Source: Syntrophales bacterium (GTDB lineage Bacteria; Desulfobacterota; Syntrophia; Syntrophales; UBA2210). Taken from it: DNA of 55,007 bases. The stretch is from positions 1 through 55,007 of the forward strand of contig JALOBE010000019.1 in the NCBI GenBank assembly GCA_023228425.1, written 5' to 3'. The notes under the pieces were generated by a model. That model had not been told where the DNA came from and did not search any database. It saw only the letters and a list, made by a program, of their open reading frames with translations. The translations under genes were made by a program, and so were the position numbers. Positions 1 through 8,495 of the stretch are shown here, piece by piece. Positions within the stretch are counted from its first letter, which is position 1, and each line of letters opens with the position of its first letter.

Positions 1-24
1 AACACGCTGAAATCAAAACCCTAT

Positions 25-45
25 TTCTAATGGTTTCCATTAGAA
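25..45. repeat. Short perfect inverted repeat at the window edge
   Basis: TTCTAATGG and CCATTAGAA form a 9-bp perfect inverted repeat around a 3-nt loop. Part of the motif (CTAATGGAA) recurs at 107-115, just inside the 3' end of the truncated gene that follows. It could be a transcription stop or the end of an insertion that truncated that gene; the sequence does not decide. Confidence 0.4.
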
Positions 46-83
46 CATACTCAGGATAATCTCACAACTAAAAGCGACTAACG

Positions 84-257
84 CTATCTATTATGACCAA
101 AATCTGCTAATGGAAAATCTGGGATAATCCTGCCGTTCAGAAGGGCTGCTTTAATATCCAGAGGGTCGATACCTCGAAGAGATGCCCTTTCTATGGCGTG
201 GACTTTAAGCTGATAATTTCCTTTTTTTACCTGCTCTTTTATCCATTCTATGGTCAT
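84..257 (-). pseudogene. Truncated DUF4258-like protein (57 aa)
   Basis: The minus-strand frame begins MTIEWIKEQVKKGNY and continues with QLKVHAIERASLRGI, the N-terminal signature of small DUF4258 proteins (an H-A-x-E-R core after a short helix). Family members usually run about 75-95 residues and end in a beta-rich segment with a conserved G-Y and H-V-V. Here the frame stops after 57 residues with an unrelated tail (LADFGHNR), so the C-terminal half is missing. DUF4258 genes often sit beside a small zinc-finger (YgiT/MqsA-like) antitoxin; none is visible here. I read it as a decayed toxin-like fragment. Its composition is AT-rich relative to the genes downstream. Confidence 0.6.
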
Positions 258-545
258 TTTGTATCCATTTGGCTATCACGCCTCGATCTTTAATACCTTG
301 AATTTCATAATGTTTTTAATTTCAAATCATTTCTTCCATGATTTTTTTGCGTGAACGTCGCTTAAAATACCTTATACTCTCTTTTCCCCTAAAAAAGAAC
401 TGCTGGGAATATTAATCAACCTTGCTTCCAGGTTGTTTGCGCAGGACAGGTCGAGGCCTTTATTGCACCACTCCCCATGACTATTTATTGTTCGCATAAT
501 ATACGCCCCCCAAAAAACTTAGTAAAAGCTTTATAACTCCTCACC
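258..545. other. Gene-free, AT-rich stretch
   Basis: No frame with a credible start and ribosome-binding site was found. A 6-bp hairpin (CAACCT/AGGTTG) lies at 417-435. Nothing else is recognised before the repeat that begins at 546. Confidence 0.4.
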
Positions 546-716
546 GTGTCATTTCGAGGAGCATAGCGACGAGAAATCCATGTCCCGAGCAGAGCAAGGG
601 ATCTTTGAGACTTCTCACATGCGTTCGAAGTGACGGGAGAACGTTCGGAATGACGGGGGGAGAGGTCGAAGTGACGGGGGAAAGGTCGAACTCTGACACA
701 ATCGATAATGGTCTCC
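546..716. repeat. Dispersed palindromic repeat, family A (type II copy)
   Basis: It starts with GTGTCATTTCGAGGAGC and has the type II core (CGACGAGAAATCCATGTCCC, then a segment with ACTTCTCACATGCG and TTCGAAGTGACG). It ends with TGACACAATCGATAATGGTCTCC. Several extra GGTCGAAGTGACGG half-units are appended between the core and the right end. Similar copies occur at 7619-7864, 9311-9455 and 42419-42736. Confidence 0.85.
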
Positions 717-765
717 TTTCTCCAGGTCGGCATGGGTCATGCCCTCAGCCAACAGCAAAGAGTCC

Positions 766-1161
766 CTACCAAACCGTTTTGACGTGTTGATAATTCCTGA
801 TTTTATCATCTTTCGTAACCAGAAACGCGCCCAGGGAAATTGCCGTGGCAATGATGATTCGATCCGCAGGATCACTATGCAGTTCACCCGGCAATTGGAC
901 TGATTTCAAAGCGATACTGTTGCTGACGGGCACAAAATGAAAAAACGGGAGGGCTTCCGAGGCGGCAACCCAATCATCAGGAGACATCGTCAGCACCAGC
1001 CTACCTCTCGCGACAAGCACAGCCACCTCCCAAGCACTGATGGAAGAAATAAAAATGTTCCGCCCGGTTACCGCCTCATCTATCGTTCGTTTCGCCCTTT
1101 CAGAAAGAAACTGCGGGCTGCCTACCCACCAGATCCATGCATGCGTATCTAAAACAATCAT
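766..1161 (-). CDS. vapC: PIN-domain toxin ribonuclease, VapC-like
   Basis: This 131-residue protein starts MIVLDTHAWIWW. PIN domains cut RNA with a Mg/Mn site built from acidic residues, and candidates are visible at D5, E45 (SAWE), D100 (PADR) and D118 (TKDD), in family order and spacing. Toxins of this type typically cleave tRNA or mRNA and are held inactive by the antitoxin encoded just upstream. I chose the ATG at 1161 because it overlaps the antitoxin stop in an ATGA, the usual coupling; a start 15 nt earlier is possible but would extend the overlap without a better ribosome site. The operon is flanked by family A repeats. The toxin call is strong; the RNA target is unknown. Confidence 0.85.
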   Translation of the reverse strand: MIVLDTHAWIWWVGSPQFLSERAKRTIDEAVTGRNIFISSISAWEVAVLVARGRLVLTMSPDDWVAASEALPFFHFVPVSNSIALKSVQLPGELHSDPADRIIIATAISLGAFLVTKDDKIRNYQHVKTVW

Positions 1162-1391
1162 CGAAGCGCCTTCCAATCCTCCACAGTAGCAGGCTCCAGG
1201 GGATCGTCATACCTCACAACAGAATTGCGCAGAATCTTTAATCTATCCTCAGGATCAGCAGTATAGGGCATAACCTTCAGCACCGGTCTTCCTCGATCTG
1301 TAATGATCAGCGTCTCGCCGCTCTCTTCAATGAGACGAAAATATTCCAGAGATCGCGGCTTAAATTGAGACTTTGATACTATACGGTCCAT
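1158..1391 (-). CDS. vapB: Phd/YefM-type antitoxin
   Basis: This 77-residue protein starts MDRIVSKSQFKPR. It carries the Phd/YefM pattern: an N-terminal DNA-binding fold with GETLIITDRGRPVLKVMPY (the I-T-x-x-G-x-P-x-x-x-x core), then a charged C-terminal tail that would wrap the toxin. It is the first gene of the pair and shares four bases (ATGA) with the PIN toxin gene. Proteins of this family dimerise and repress their own promoter on short palindromes, and three such sites lie immediately upstream. Length and order fit a canonical antitoxin-toxin operon. Confidence 0.85.
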   Translation of the reverse strand: MDRIVSKSQFKPRSLEYFRLIEESGETLIITDRGRPVLKVMPYTADPEDRLKILRNSVVRYDDPLEPATVEDWKALR

Positions 1392-1415
1392 ATTCAGACA
1401 CCCCCTTTTTTGATA

Positions 1416-1455
1416 GTGACTATGGTCATATGACTATAGTCACATGACTTTGTCA
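1416..1455 (-). promoter_or_regulatory. Three-site operator for the toxin-antitoxin operon
   Basis: Three copies of a TGACTATAGTCA-like palindrome begin at 1417 (TGACTATGGTCA), 1431 (TGACTATAGTCA, perfect) and 1445 (TGACTTTGTCA, degenerate), phased exactly 14 bp apart. The first two also form a 28-bp near-perfect inverted repeat at 1416-1443. The array lies 25 bp upstream of the antitoxin start, which is where Phd/YefM dimers bind cooperatively. The seen facts are the palindromes and phasing; the binding protein is inferred. Confidence 0.8.
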
Positions 1456-1545
1456 ACCCAAAAATTGAACTGCATCACCATCCCCCGATGGCCACCCAAA
1501 ACCCCACACCCGCAGGCTTTTTTAAGGCCTGAAGAACAGGTTTTG

Positions 1546-2027
1546 AGACCTTGATACCTTTGCAGAACCTCGCTGTGAGGCCTTTATCTTTTTCATTTCG
1601 ACCGCTCCCCTGTCATTTCGAACGTTCCCCTGTCATTTCGAACGGTTATTGTCGTCATTTCGACCGCAGGGAGAAATCTCATGGGATTACGATAACGACA
1701 GCGATGGAATAGAAAGATTTCTCGTCGCTTCGCTCCTCGAAATGACGGAACAAAAGCGCTCATCGAAATGACGGACCTTAATGTGCTCATCGAAACGACG
1801 GGACAAAACACTCATCGTAACATCGGACATAAAACGCTCATCGAATTGACGGAACTTGAACGTCCTTCGTAATGACGGACCTTAAGGCGTTCCTCGAAAT
1901 GACGGAACAAAACACTCATCGTAACATCGGACATAAAACGTTCATCGAATTAACGGACCTTAAGCGCTCATCGAATCGAATTGACGGAACTTGAACGTTC
2001 TTCGTAATGACACGATTCAGAGGTCTC
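1546..2027. repeat. Family A repeat cluster bounded by GAGACC/GGTCTC
   Basis: The cluster opens with GAGACCTTGATACCTTT and closes with CGATTCAGAGGTCTC. Inside, one type I core (1653-1746) is followed by short degenerate units such as TCGAAATGACGGACCTTAA. A block starting with ACTCATCGTAACATCGG recurs about 104 bp apart (1810 and 1914). No coding potential is credible here; open frames in this stretch come from the repeats. Confidence 0.8.
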
Positions 2028-2093
2028 GAAGAGGGGTGTGCCTGTGGAAACGACGGCGGTACTGCCGGTGTTTGCTTTTTGGGGCTGGTGTTG

Positions 2094-3074
2094 TCACTGC
2101 CGGTATCCTTCCGGATGGCGCCGGTGCCACTCCCAGGCCGACCGCACGATGGTCTCGAGGTTTTCGTAGCGGGGGTTCCACCCCAGTTCTGCACGGGCCT
2201 TGTCCGAGGCGGAGATGAGTTCCGCAGGGTCTCCCGGCCGTCGGGGACCGAAGGACCAGGGTATGGTGGTGTTGGAGACGGCTTCGGCTGCCTGGAGGAC
2301 CTGGAGGTTGGAGCAGCCTTTTCCGTTTCCCAGGTTGTAGCAGGCCGCGGGGGTGGCCTGGAGATTCTCAAGGGCGAGGATGTGGGCCTCGGCAAGGTCG
2401 ATAACGTGGATGTAGTCCCGGATGCAGGTGCCGTCCCGGGTGGGATAGTCCTTGCCGTTGATGGTGAGGCGGTCGCGCTGTCCCAGGAGAACCTGTATGA
2501 TGACCGGTATGATGAGGGTCGGTTTACGACGGCCGTCGCCGCGGAGCGTGGTGGCTCCTGCGGCGTTGAAGTAACGCAGTGACGCGTAGGCCAGGCCGTG
2601 GGCCCGGTGATACCAGTCAAGAATGGTTTCAAAGAGAAGCTTCGATGCGCCGTAGGGGTTGACGGGGGCCTTGGGATGGTCCTCGTCTACGGGCAGGTAG
2701 GCGGGTTCGCCGAAGATGGCTGCCGTGGATGAGAAGATGAACCGACGGCAGGTATGGGCGAGCATGGTGTCAAGAAGTGTGATACCCTTGACGACGTTGT
2801 TGCGGAAATACGTTCCCGGATCGGCCATGGACTCCTCGACCTGAGTGGAAGCGGCGAAGTGGAGGACACCATCGATGGCGTGAGAGCTGAAGATGACGTC
2901 AAGGAGGGCCCTGTCGCCGCAGTCGCCCTGGTAGAAGGGAACCTCCGGGGGGAGGGATTCCCTGAAGCCGGTCTGAAGGCTGTCGATGACGACGGCGGTG
3001 TAGCCGTGGTTGAGGAGTGTTTCAACGCAGACCGAGCCGATGTAGCCGGCCCCGCCCGTTACGAGCAGTGTCAT
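2094..3074 (-). CDS. galE: UDP-glucose 4-epimerase
   Basis: This 326-residue protein interconverts UDP-glucose and UDP-galactose in the cytoplasm, supplying sugar nucleotides for surface polysaccharide. It is an extended short-chain dehydrogenase: NAD-binding GGAGYIG at 7-13, SST at 115-117 and the catalytic Y141xxxK145 pair (YGASK) are all present. The start MTLLVTGGAGYIG is the usual family start. It is the last gene of the leftward exopolysaccharide locus, 24 bp after the tyrosine kinase gene. Length is normal (about 330). Closely related epimerases may act on N-acetylated or acidic sugars, so the exact substrate is not proven. Confidence 0.93.
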   Translation of the reverse strand: MTLLVTGGAGYIGSVCVETLLNHGYTAVVIDSLQTGFRESLPPEVPFYQGDCGDRALLDVIFSSHAIDGVLHFAASTQVEESMADPGTYFRNNVVKGITLLDTMLAHTCRRFIFSSTAAIFGEPAYLPVDEDHPKAPVNPYGASKLLFETILDWYHRAHGLAYASLRYFNAAGATTLRGDGRRKPTLIIPVIIQVLLGQRDRLTINGKDYPTRDGTCIRDYIHVIDLAEAHILALENLQATPAACYNLGNGKGCSNLQVLQAAEAVSNTTIPWSFGPRRPGDPAELISASDKARAELGWNPRYENLETIVRSAWEWHRRHPEGYRQ

Positions 3075-3098
3075 GGGATCCGTTTCAGGTAAGGGTGG

Positions 3099-5372
3099 TC
3101 AGGTTGCGTGCTTCCGGGACTTCTTTCTCTTTGTTTTGCCTTCTCCGTAGTAGTAGTGCTGGTAGTAGTGGTAGTAGTAGCCACCGTTGCGGCTGTCCAC
3201 GTCGTTGAGGACGGCGCCGAGGACGCGGCCCTGGACATCCTCGATCTGTCGTATTCCCGCGGCAATGATGCGGCGGCTGGTTGAGCCGGCCTTGATGATG
3301 ATCACCGTTCCGTCCACGAGGCGGGAGAGGAGTACCGGGTCGGTGACGGCCGTAATGGGGGACGTGTCGATGATGACCCGGTCGTAGGCCTGGCCCCACT
3401 CCTGGATGAGGGTCTTCATCCGTCCCGAGGCGATGAGTTCCGCCGGGTTGGGGGCCAGGGGGCCCGAGGGTATGACCTGGAGGTTCGGCGAGGCGGTCTT
3501 CTGGACGAAGGAGCGCCAGTCGCCGTCGCCCACGAGGACGTTGGAAATGCCTTGCTCGTTGGAAATGTCGAGGTTCTTGTGGATGCGGGGACGGCGCATG
3601 TCCAGGTCCACCAGGAGGGTCTTCTCGCCGGCAAGGGCCATGACCAGGGCGATGTTGGTGGAGGTCACGGTCTTTCCCTCTGTGGCGGTGGCGCTGGTCA
3701 CCAGGACCATCCGTGGCGACCGGTCGGGCGTGGAGAAGAGGATCCCCGTGCGAAGGCCCCGGTAGGCCTCGGCCGCCTGTGACGTGGGCTCCTGGAGTAC
3801 CGGGAGGGCGCCGTTGCCGTCGCCGGCCTGGGCGGTGAACCGGGGGATCGACCCCAGGTAGGGAAGGCCGAATTGTCGTTCCAGCTCCTCCGGGGAGTTT
3901 ATCGTGTCGTCGATGTACTCGGCAAAGAAGGCAAGACCGATGCCCAGGCCCAGGCCGATAGCCAGGGCGATGAGCATGCCCTTGGCCTTCTTGGGATGGG
4001 CGGGGAATCCGGGCACCTCGGCGCGGTCCACGACGTAGATGTTGACCGTGCGTACCTCCTCGCTGACGCTGCTTTCGTTGAGGCGCCGGAGAAGGATGTC
4101 GTAGAGCTGGCGGTTGGACTCCGCCTCCTGCTGGAGCATCTGGAACTGGATAGCGATCTTGTCGCGGCTGATGGTCTCGTTCTCGCTTTCACGGAGGGCC
4201 CGGGTGAGGGCCCGTTCGCGCTCCAGGGAGACCTCGAGGTTGGCCTTGAGGGAATCGACGATGTTGAGGATCTCCTGCTTCTTGAGTTCCGAGAGTTTCT
4301 GGATCTCCTCGTTGAGGGCCACCATCTCCGGGTGCCGGGGACCGAACCTGTTGGACTTTACGGTGCGCTCCCGAAGTAGTTCCACCTCCTTGTTTTTCAG
4401 GGATATCATGACGGGGCTGGCGGCAACCTCGGGGATGGTCTCGGCGGTCTCCGGGTTTCGGGACAGCTCCAGGGCCTTGTTGTGCTTTACCTCCGCTTCG
4501 ATGCGGCGGTTCGTGGCATCCATGAGCTGGGAGTTGACCTGGCTTAAGCGCTGGCGGCTGATGTCCGCGGTCTGGCGGCCGCCCTCGGTCTGGCCCGCGG
4601 CAAGGGAGAGGCCGTGTTTCTCCCGGTACTGCTGGATGGCCTGTTCGGAGGCCTCCATCTTGATCCGGGCTTGCTGGACCTGCTCCTCCAGGAACTGGGT
4701 GGCGAACCGGGTGCTCTGGAGCCGGAGGCCCAGGTTCCAGTCGATGTAGGCCTGGACAACGGTGTTGGCCCCCAGGGCTGCAAGGCGGGGGTCGATGGAC
4801 TGGAAGCTCACCTCGACGATACGGCTGTTGCGGACGGGTTTGATGGAGAGGTTCGACTGGAAGGCGTTCACAAGCCCCGCGTCGGCCTCCTGCTCCGTGC
4901 CGACCAGGATGTCCGGACCGTCGTCGGACGGGTCGTGTCCCGAGGAAAGGAAGGGCAGCTGGGCGGTGACGGCGGCAATGGTGTCCCTCAGAAGTTTCCG
5001 GGGGGAGAAGCCTTTCACCTCGTCGGGCCGGTACTCGGGGTGGCGGTTCAGGTTCAGGCGATCGGCGGCGTCGCGGGCGATGGCCCGGGACTCGAGGATC
5101 TTGTACTGGGTCTGGTAGAAGTCCTGGCCGCCGGGGTCCATGACGAGAACCTCCTGGAGGGAGAGGTTCGGGTTGGCTCGCTCGATGAGAATGTTGGCGG
5201 TGGAACGGTAGACGGGGACGGCGGTAAAGAGATAGATGGCCGCCGCCGTGAGTGCCGCCAGAACGCAGAGGATGACCAGGCGGCGGCGCTTGCGTATGGT
5301 GTGCCAGTACTCCAGGAAATCGACCGTTTCATCGATCCGCTCCATGATGGTGCTTTTTTCTTTAAGGGACAT
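3099..5372 (-). CDS. wzc: Wzc-like polysaccharide co-polymerase and tyrosine autokinase
   Basis: This inner-membrane protein (757 aa from the chosen start) would set chain length and link polymerisation to Wza export. Order: membrane segment near 32-55, Wzz-like periplasmic domain with long coiled coils, second membrane segment near 460-485, then a cytoplasmic BY-kinase domain. The kinase has a P-loop ending TEGKT (near 560-567), Walker A' LLVDLDMRRP (near 586-595) and VIIDTSP (near 665). The C-terminus is a tyrosine cluster, about nine Tyr in a 13-residue stretch near 730-745, the autophosphorylation tail. The P-loop reads SATATEGKT where SxxPGEGKS is typical. The start MSLKEK was chosen because AAGGA sits 6 nt upstream; an earlier in-frame ATG lies inside a small repeat (5393-5425). 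Confidence 0.9.
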   Translation of the reverse strand: MSLKEKSTIMERIDETVDFLEYWHTIRKRRRLVILCVLAALTAAAIYLFTAVPVYRSTANILIERANPNLSLQEVLVMDPGGQDFYQTQYKILESRAIARDAADRLNLNRHPEYRPDEVKGFSPRKLLRDTIAAVTAQLPFLSSGHDPSDDGPDILVGTEQEADAGLVNAFQSNLSIKPVRNSRIVEVSFQSIDPRLAALGANTVVQAYIDWNLGLRLQSTRFATQFLEEQVQQARIKMEASEQAIQQYREKHGLSLAAGQTEGGRQTADISRQRLSQVNSQLMDATNRRIEAEVKHNKALELSRNPETAETIPEVAASPVMISLKNKEVELLRERTVKSNRFGPRHPEMVALNEEIQKLSELKKQEILNIVDSLKANLEVSLERERALTRALRESENETISRDKIAIQFQMLQQEAESNRQLYDILLRRLNESSVSEEVRTVNIYVVDRAEVPGFPAHPKKAKGMLIALAIGLGLGIGLAFFAEYIDDTINSPEELERQFGLPYLGSIPRFTAQAGDGNGALPVLQEPTSQAAEAYRGLRTGILFSTPDRSPRMVLVTSATATEGKTVTSTNIALVMALAGEKTLLVDLDMRRPRIHKNLDISNEQGISNVLVGDGDWRSFVQKTASPNLQVIPSGPLAPNPAELIASGRMKTLIQEWGQAYDRVIIDTSPITAVTDPVLLSRLVDGTVIIIKAGSTSRRIIAAGIRQIEDVQGRVLGAVLNDVDSRNGGYYYHYYQHYYYGEGKTKRKKSRKHAT

Positions 5373-5392
5373 GGGTATTCCTTGGGGGCGTT

Positions 5393-5425
5393 GAGACCTT
5401 TGAGATGTCAAAATTTAAAGGTCTC
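5393..5425. repeat. Solo terminal palindrome of repeat family A
   Basis: GAGACCTTTGAGATG is followed directly by TCAAAATTTAAAGGTCTC: both outer ends of the family A element with none of the GTCATTTCGA core. It lies in the 59-bp gap between the exporter and kinase genes. Confidence 0.65.
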
Positions 5426-5431
5426 TCGTTG

Positions 5432-6301
5432 TCAGAAAAAACTTTCCGGGACGATGATGGTGTCGCCGGGCAGTACCCGGGCCTCCATGTCGGTCCTGAA
5501 CTCGACCTTGGTCCCGTTCTGATCCCGGGCGATACGGGTGCGCTTCGGCGCCGCCTTGGCCGTCAGGCCGCCGGCCATGCTGATGGCCATGAGAATCGTG
5601 GTGTTGCGTTCGAGGTTGTACCTGCCGGGCTTGCCCACCTCGCCGGTGACAAAGAAAAAGGGCATGCGGGGCACGATGATGGAGTCCCCGTCGTGGATGG
5701 TGATGTTGTTGCCGCTGTCACCGGCCAGGGCGTCCTTGAGGTTCACCCGGATGATCCGGTCCTGGCCGCTCCGGGCGTCATCGAGGGTGAGAGCGTGGTT
5801 CACGGACCTGCCGGGCCTGATGATGACGACATCCTCTCCGGCGTCCTTGGTGGGGCCTCCCGCCTGGGAGAGCACGAAGAGGATGTTGTTTTCCCGGGTC
5901 ACGGCGTAAGTTCCGGGATTGTTGACCTCGCCCATGAGGAAAACCCGCTGGCTCTTGTACTCCCTGACGGTGACCGAGACCTGGGGGTTGACGATGTAGC
6001 CGTCGGAAAGCCTGCCGGCGATGGCCCGGGCGAGGTCCGTGGTTGAGAGACCCTCAGCCCTGACCTCCCCTATGAGGGGGAAGGAAATCATTCCCGTCAG
6101 CGACACGGGCATGGTCCTCTTGAGATCGTTATGATCCCAGACGATGATCTCCACCACGTCCTCGCTGCCGATGATGTAGTCGTCCTGGGCCGTGAGGGAC
6201 GCCGGCTGCAGGATAAACAGGCACAGCGCGATGAACAAGAGAAAGAGCGGGGCCCCGTTCCGGTGATCCCGCCCTGTCCGGTCAGAATGAGATTGAGTCA
6301 T
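5432..6301 (-). CDS. Wza-like polysaccharide export protein with SLBB domains
   Basis: This 289-residue periplasmic/outer-membrane protein has a signal peptide (hydrophobic 18-36, cut near TAQ/DDY), a poly-export domain beginning YIIGSEDVVEIIVW (about 42-120), and two SLBB-type modules (about 122-200 and 210-285; both contain a V-x-x-x-G-E-V-x-x-P-G core). It would form the export channel for the polysaccharide polymerised inside. There is no lipobox cysteine at the cleavage site, unlike E. coli Wza, so it is probably not lipid-anchored. It sits between the beta-barrel gene and the wzc-like kinase, the usual order in deltaproteobacterial exopolysaccharide loci. Confidence 0.9.
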   Translation of the reverse strand: MTQSHSDRTGRDHRNGAPLFLLFIALCLFILQPASLTAQDDYIIGSEDVVEIIVWDHNDLKRTMPVSLTGMISFPLIGEVRAEGLSTTDLARAIAGRLSDGYIVNPQVSVTVREYKSQRVFLMGEVNNPGTYAVTRENNILFVLSQAGGPTKDAGEDVVIIRPGRSVNHALTLDDARSGQDRIIRVNLKDALAGDSGNNITIHDGDSIIVPRMPFFFVTGEVGKPGRYNLERNTTILMAISMAGGLTAKAAPKRTRIARDQNGTKVEFRTDMEARVLPGDTIIVPESFF

Positions 6302-6354
6302 TGCTGTCTCGGTGTCCTTTCCGAGTCGGTCCTTCAGTGCACCGTGGATGCCTG

Positions 6355-7587
6355 TCAGAAGGAAATCCTGCCCTTGAGGAATACGACATTCTCGGTCCCG
6401 TCATAGCGGATGAAGGTGGAATCCCTGTCGTAGTAAGAGTAGCTCAACGTCCACATCAGCCAACGCTGCATGACGTAGTCCGCGCTGAGGGTGGTGTAGA
6501 GGATGTCGTCGCTTCGGTTCTTGAGAAGACCGTCCGTGTCGGTGGACGGGCCCTCGTGACGCTCCCGTCCGAAGCCGATGGAGGCGTTCAGGCGTATCTT
6601 CTCGTTCATGGAGAGGATGTGGCTGTAGCCCAGGGAGTAGTCATCGCGGGTGTAGGCTGCGTTGGTGTCGATGTCCTCCTCGATGGTCCGCGATCCCCTG
6701 AGGCGGATCGTATCGAAGGGTGACAGCCCGTAGGTCAGGTCGACCCGGGTCGAGAAGGTATCGAACCTGGTTTCGTTTGCGAATTGAGGCGTGTCGTATT
6801 TTCTCTGGGTCCAGCCGAGCTTGAGGTGCCCGCTGAGCTTCGCCGTGGGGTCGAATTGGAGACCCACGTAGGCGGTGTCGTTTTTGTTGTCACTGGAAGG
6901 GCTCTTCGAGTAGTCCACCGTGGAGCGGGAATACTCGACCAGCACTTCCGTCTTTGGCGCAATGCGGTAGAAGATGGACCCGCCGCCCAGGTGACGGTCA
7001 AAATCTCCGGTCCTGTCAAACTCGTTGTCGTAGCCATAGGCGTACAGGTTGTACCAAGCCGCAACGGCCCACCGGTCGGAGAAGCCGTACCGGGCCCTGG
7101 CAAGGAAATCGTTTGACGCGTAGGGCTTGGCACGATAGGGGTCGGCGGAACCTGCCAGGCCCGGCTGTTCACGCCACTTGCGGGTCACCTCGGAATCGAT
7201 GTAGTCGTTTTTGAGGGTAACCGCGAGGCCGCCGGGAAAGTCAAGGTTCAGGCCGGCGGTGAACAGATGTCGCGTGTAGTTGTTCTCGTCACGATCCTTG
7301 TGACGGTAAATGTCGGCGAAATAACCCGCCTTCACGCTGTGCCTGCGCAGGGGAAGGATTAGTTCGAGCCCCGGTGATATGGTGGTAATCCAGTCGCTCT
7401 CTTTTGCCTTCCCGTCATAGCTTCGGTAAACATTGTCCGTCCAGGTCTGGGTGATACCGATGGAAGGGTGGACCTCCAGAGGCCCGGCCTTTATGTTCCC
7501 CTCCCCTGCCCGCGGCTGGCCCCAGACGGGAAAAGCCGCCAGTGTGAACACCAGGACTATGAAAACTGTCATGCATTTTCGTATCAT
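6355..7587 (-). CDS. Outer-membrane beta-barrel protein of the exopolysaccharide locus
   Basis: This 410-residue protein has a clear signal peptide (MIRKCMTVFIVLVFTLAAF, cut near VWG/QPR) and then a long run of alternating polar/aromatic beta-strands ending in ...KGRISF with a C-terminal phenylalanine, the BAM recognition pattern. It resembles the BBP2/EpsL-like barrels found next to Wza- and Wzc-like genes in exopolysaccharide clusters. Its probable role is secretion or surface retention of the polymer. The 280-bp gap upstream holds a family A repeat, so it may be transcribed separately from the genes further right. Confidence 0.8.
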   Translation of the reverse strand: MIRKCMTVFIVLVFTLAAFPVWGQPRAGEGNIKAGPLEVHPSIGITQTWTDNVYRSYDGKAKESDWITTISPGLELILPLRRHSVKAGYFADIYRHKDRDENNYTRHLFTAGLNLDFPGGLAVTLKNDYIDSEVTRKWREQPGLAGSADPYRAKPYASNDFLARARYGFSDRWAVAAWYNLYAYGYDNEFDRTGDFDRHLGGGSIFYRIAPKTEVLVEYSRSTVDYSKSPSSDNKNDTAYVGLQFDPTAKLSGHLKLGWTQRKYDTPQFANETRFDTFSTRVDLTYGLSPFDTIRLRGSRTIEEDIDTNAAYTRDDYSLGYSHILSMNEKIRLNASIGFGRERHEGPSTDTDGLLKNRSDDILYTTLSADYVMQRWLMWTLSYSYYDRDSTFIRYDGTENVVFLKGRISF

Positions 7588-7618
7588 ATGCTCTCACCTC
7601 GTCAGCTTGGTTTGGATT

Positions 7619-7864
7619 GAGACCTTTATTTTGTCATTTCGAGGAACGTCTTAAGGTCCGTCATTACGAAGAACGTTCAAGTTCCGTCGTTTCAAGGAGC
7701 ACCTTAAGGTCCGTCATTTCGAGGAGCGCAGCGACGAGAAATCCATGTCCCGGGCAAAGCGGGGGATCTTTCAGACTTCTCACATGCGTTCGAAGTGACG
7801 GGGGAACGTTCGAAGTGACAGGAGAAAGGTCGAAATGACACAATCGATAGTTTTTAAAGATCTC
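7619..7864. repeat. Family A repeat (type II) bounded by GAGACC/GATCTC
   Basis: The left end reads GAGACCTTTATTTTGTCATT and the right end GACACAATCGATAG followed by TTTTTAAAGATCTC. The core is type II (AGAAATCCATGTCCCGGGCA, ACTTCTCACATGCG). Short CGTCATTTC half-units precede the core. Confidence 0.85.
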
Positions 7865-7867
7865 GGA

Positions 7868-8434
7868 TTATCGACTGGGGGAGGGGCTGCCGCCTCCGCC
7901 TCCGCCTCTTGCGGCTTCGGGACCTGTATCCCCGATGCCCCCAAGGGCGCCCGGGGCAGGTGCGTCACCGTAGGTCCCTCCCGCTGTGGCCCCGACGGTC
8001 GCGTCACCGGCATCCCCGCCGGCATCGACAATGGCGGCCACCACGACGGAGCGGGCCATGCCGGCCTCGGCCGCCGCGGCGGCTGTCACGGCGGCGGCGC
8101 TGCCGAGCACTCCGGGTGACACCTTGCCCTCGGCGACGGCGGCCTCGACGGAACTGTAGAGAGAGGCGACAAAGGCTGAATCAGCCCGGGCGGCGGCATC
8201 CCAGCCTCCGGCGGGCGCAATTCCTGCTGCTGTCAGCGCATTGATGGCATCGTCCGCCGTTGCCCCTTCGGGCAGGTCCAGCGCGAGCAGCCGGGCAAGG
8301 TTCAGGGCCACCTCCCCCTGGGTCGCTCCTTCCTCCTGGGCCTGGAGCGAGGCGGGACCAGCCAGGAGCAGGGCCGCAAGAATGATGAGAATGAGAACGA
8401 ATCCGGGAATACAAAACCTGCAGCTTCTTACCAT
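7868..8434 (-). CDS. Small secreted Ala/Gly-rich protein, function unknown
   Basis: The start MVRSCRFCIPGF has AAGGAGGG 5 nt upstream. A signal peptide (residues 10-31, cut near LQAQ/EEG) is followed by an alpha-helical, alanine-rich body and a C-terminal tail rich in Gly, Pro and Ala that ends in a run of six glycines then SPSPSR. No known domain is recognised. It lies between the phosphatase and barrel genes of the exopolysaccharide locus, same strand, 61 bp after the phosphatase stop. It could be a matrix or assembly component; that is inference. Base composition matches its neighbours. Confidence 0.65.
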   Translation of the reverse strand: MVRSCRFCIPGFVLILIILAALLLAGPASLQAQEEGATQGEVALNLARLLALDLPEGATADDAINALTAAGIAPAGGWDAAARADSAFVASLYSSVEAAVAEGKVSPGVLGSAAAVTAAAAAEAGMARSVVVAAIVDAGGDAGDATVGATAGGTYGDAPAPGALGGIGDTGPEAARGGGGGGSPSPSR

Positions 8435-8495
8435 GACACCCTCCTTTCATGGGTAACAGCGTTGTGTGGGTTGATGTATAAGTAAGGTCTCCGGT

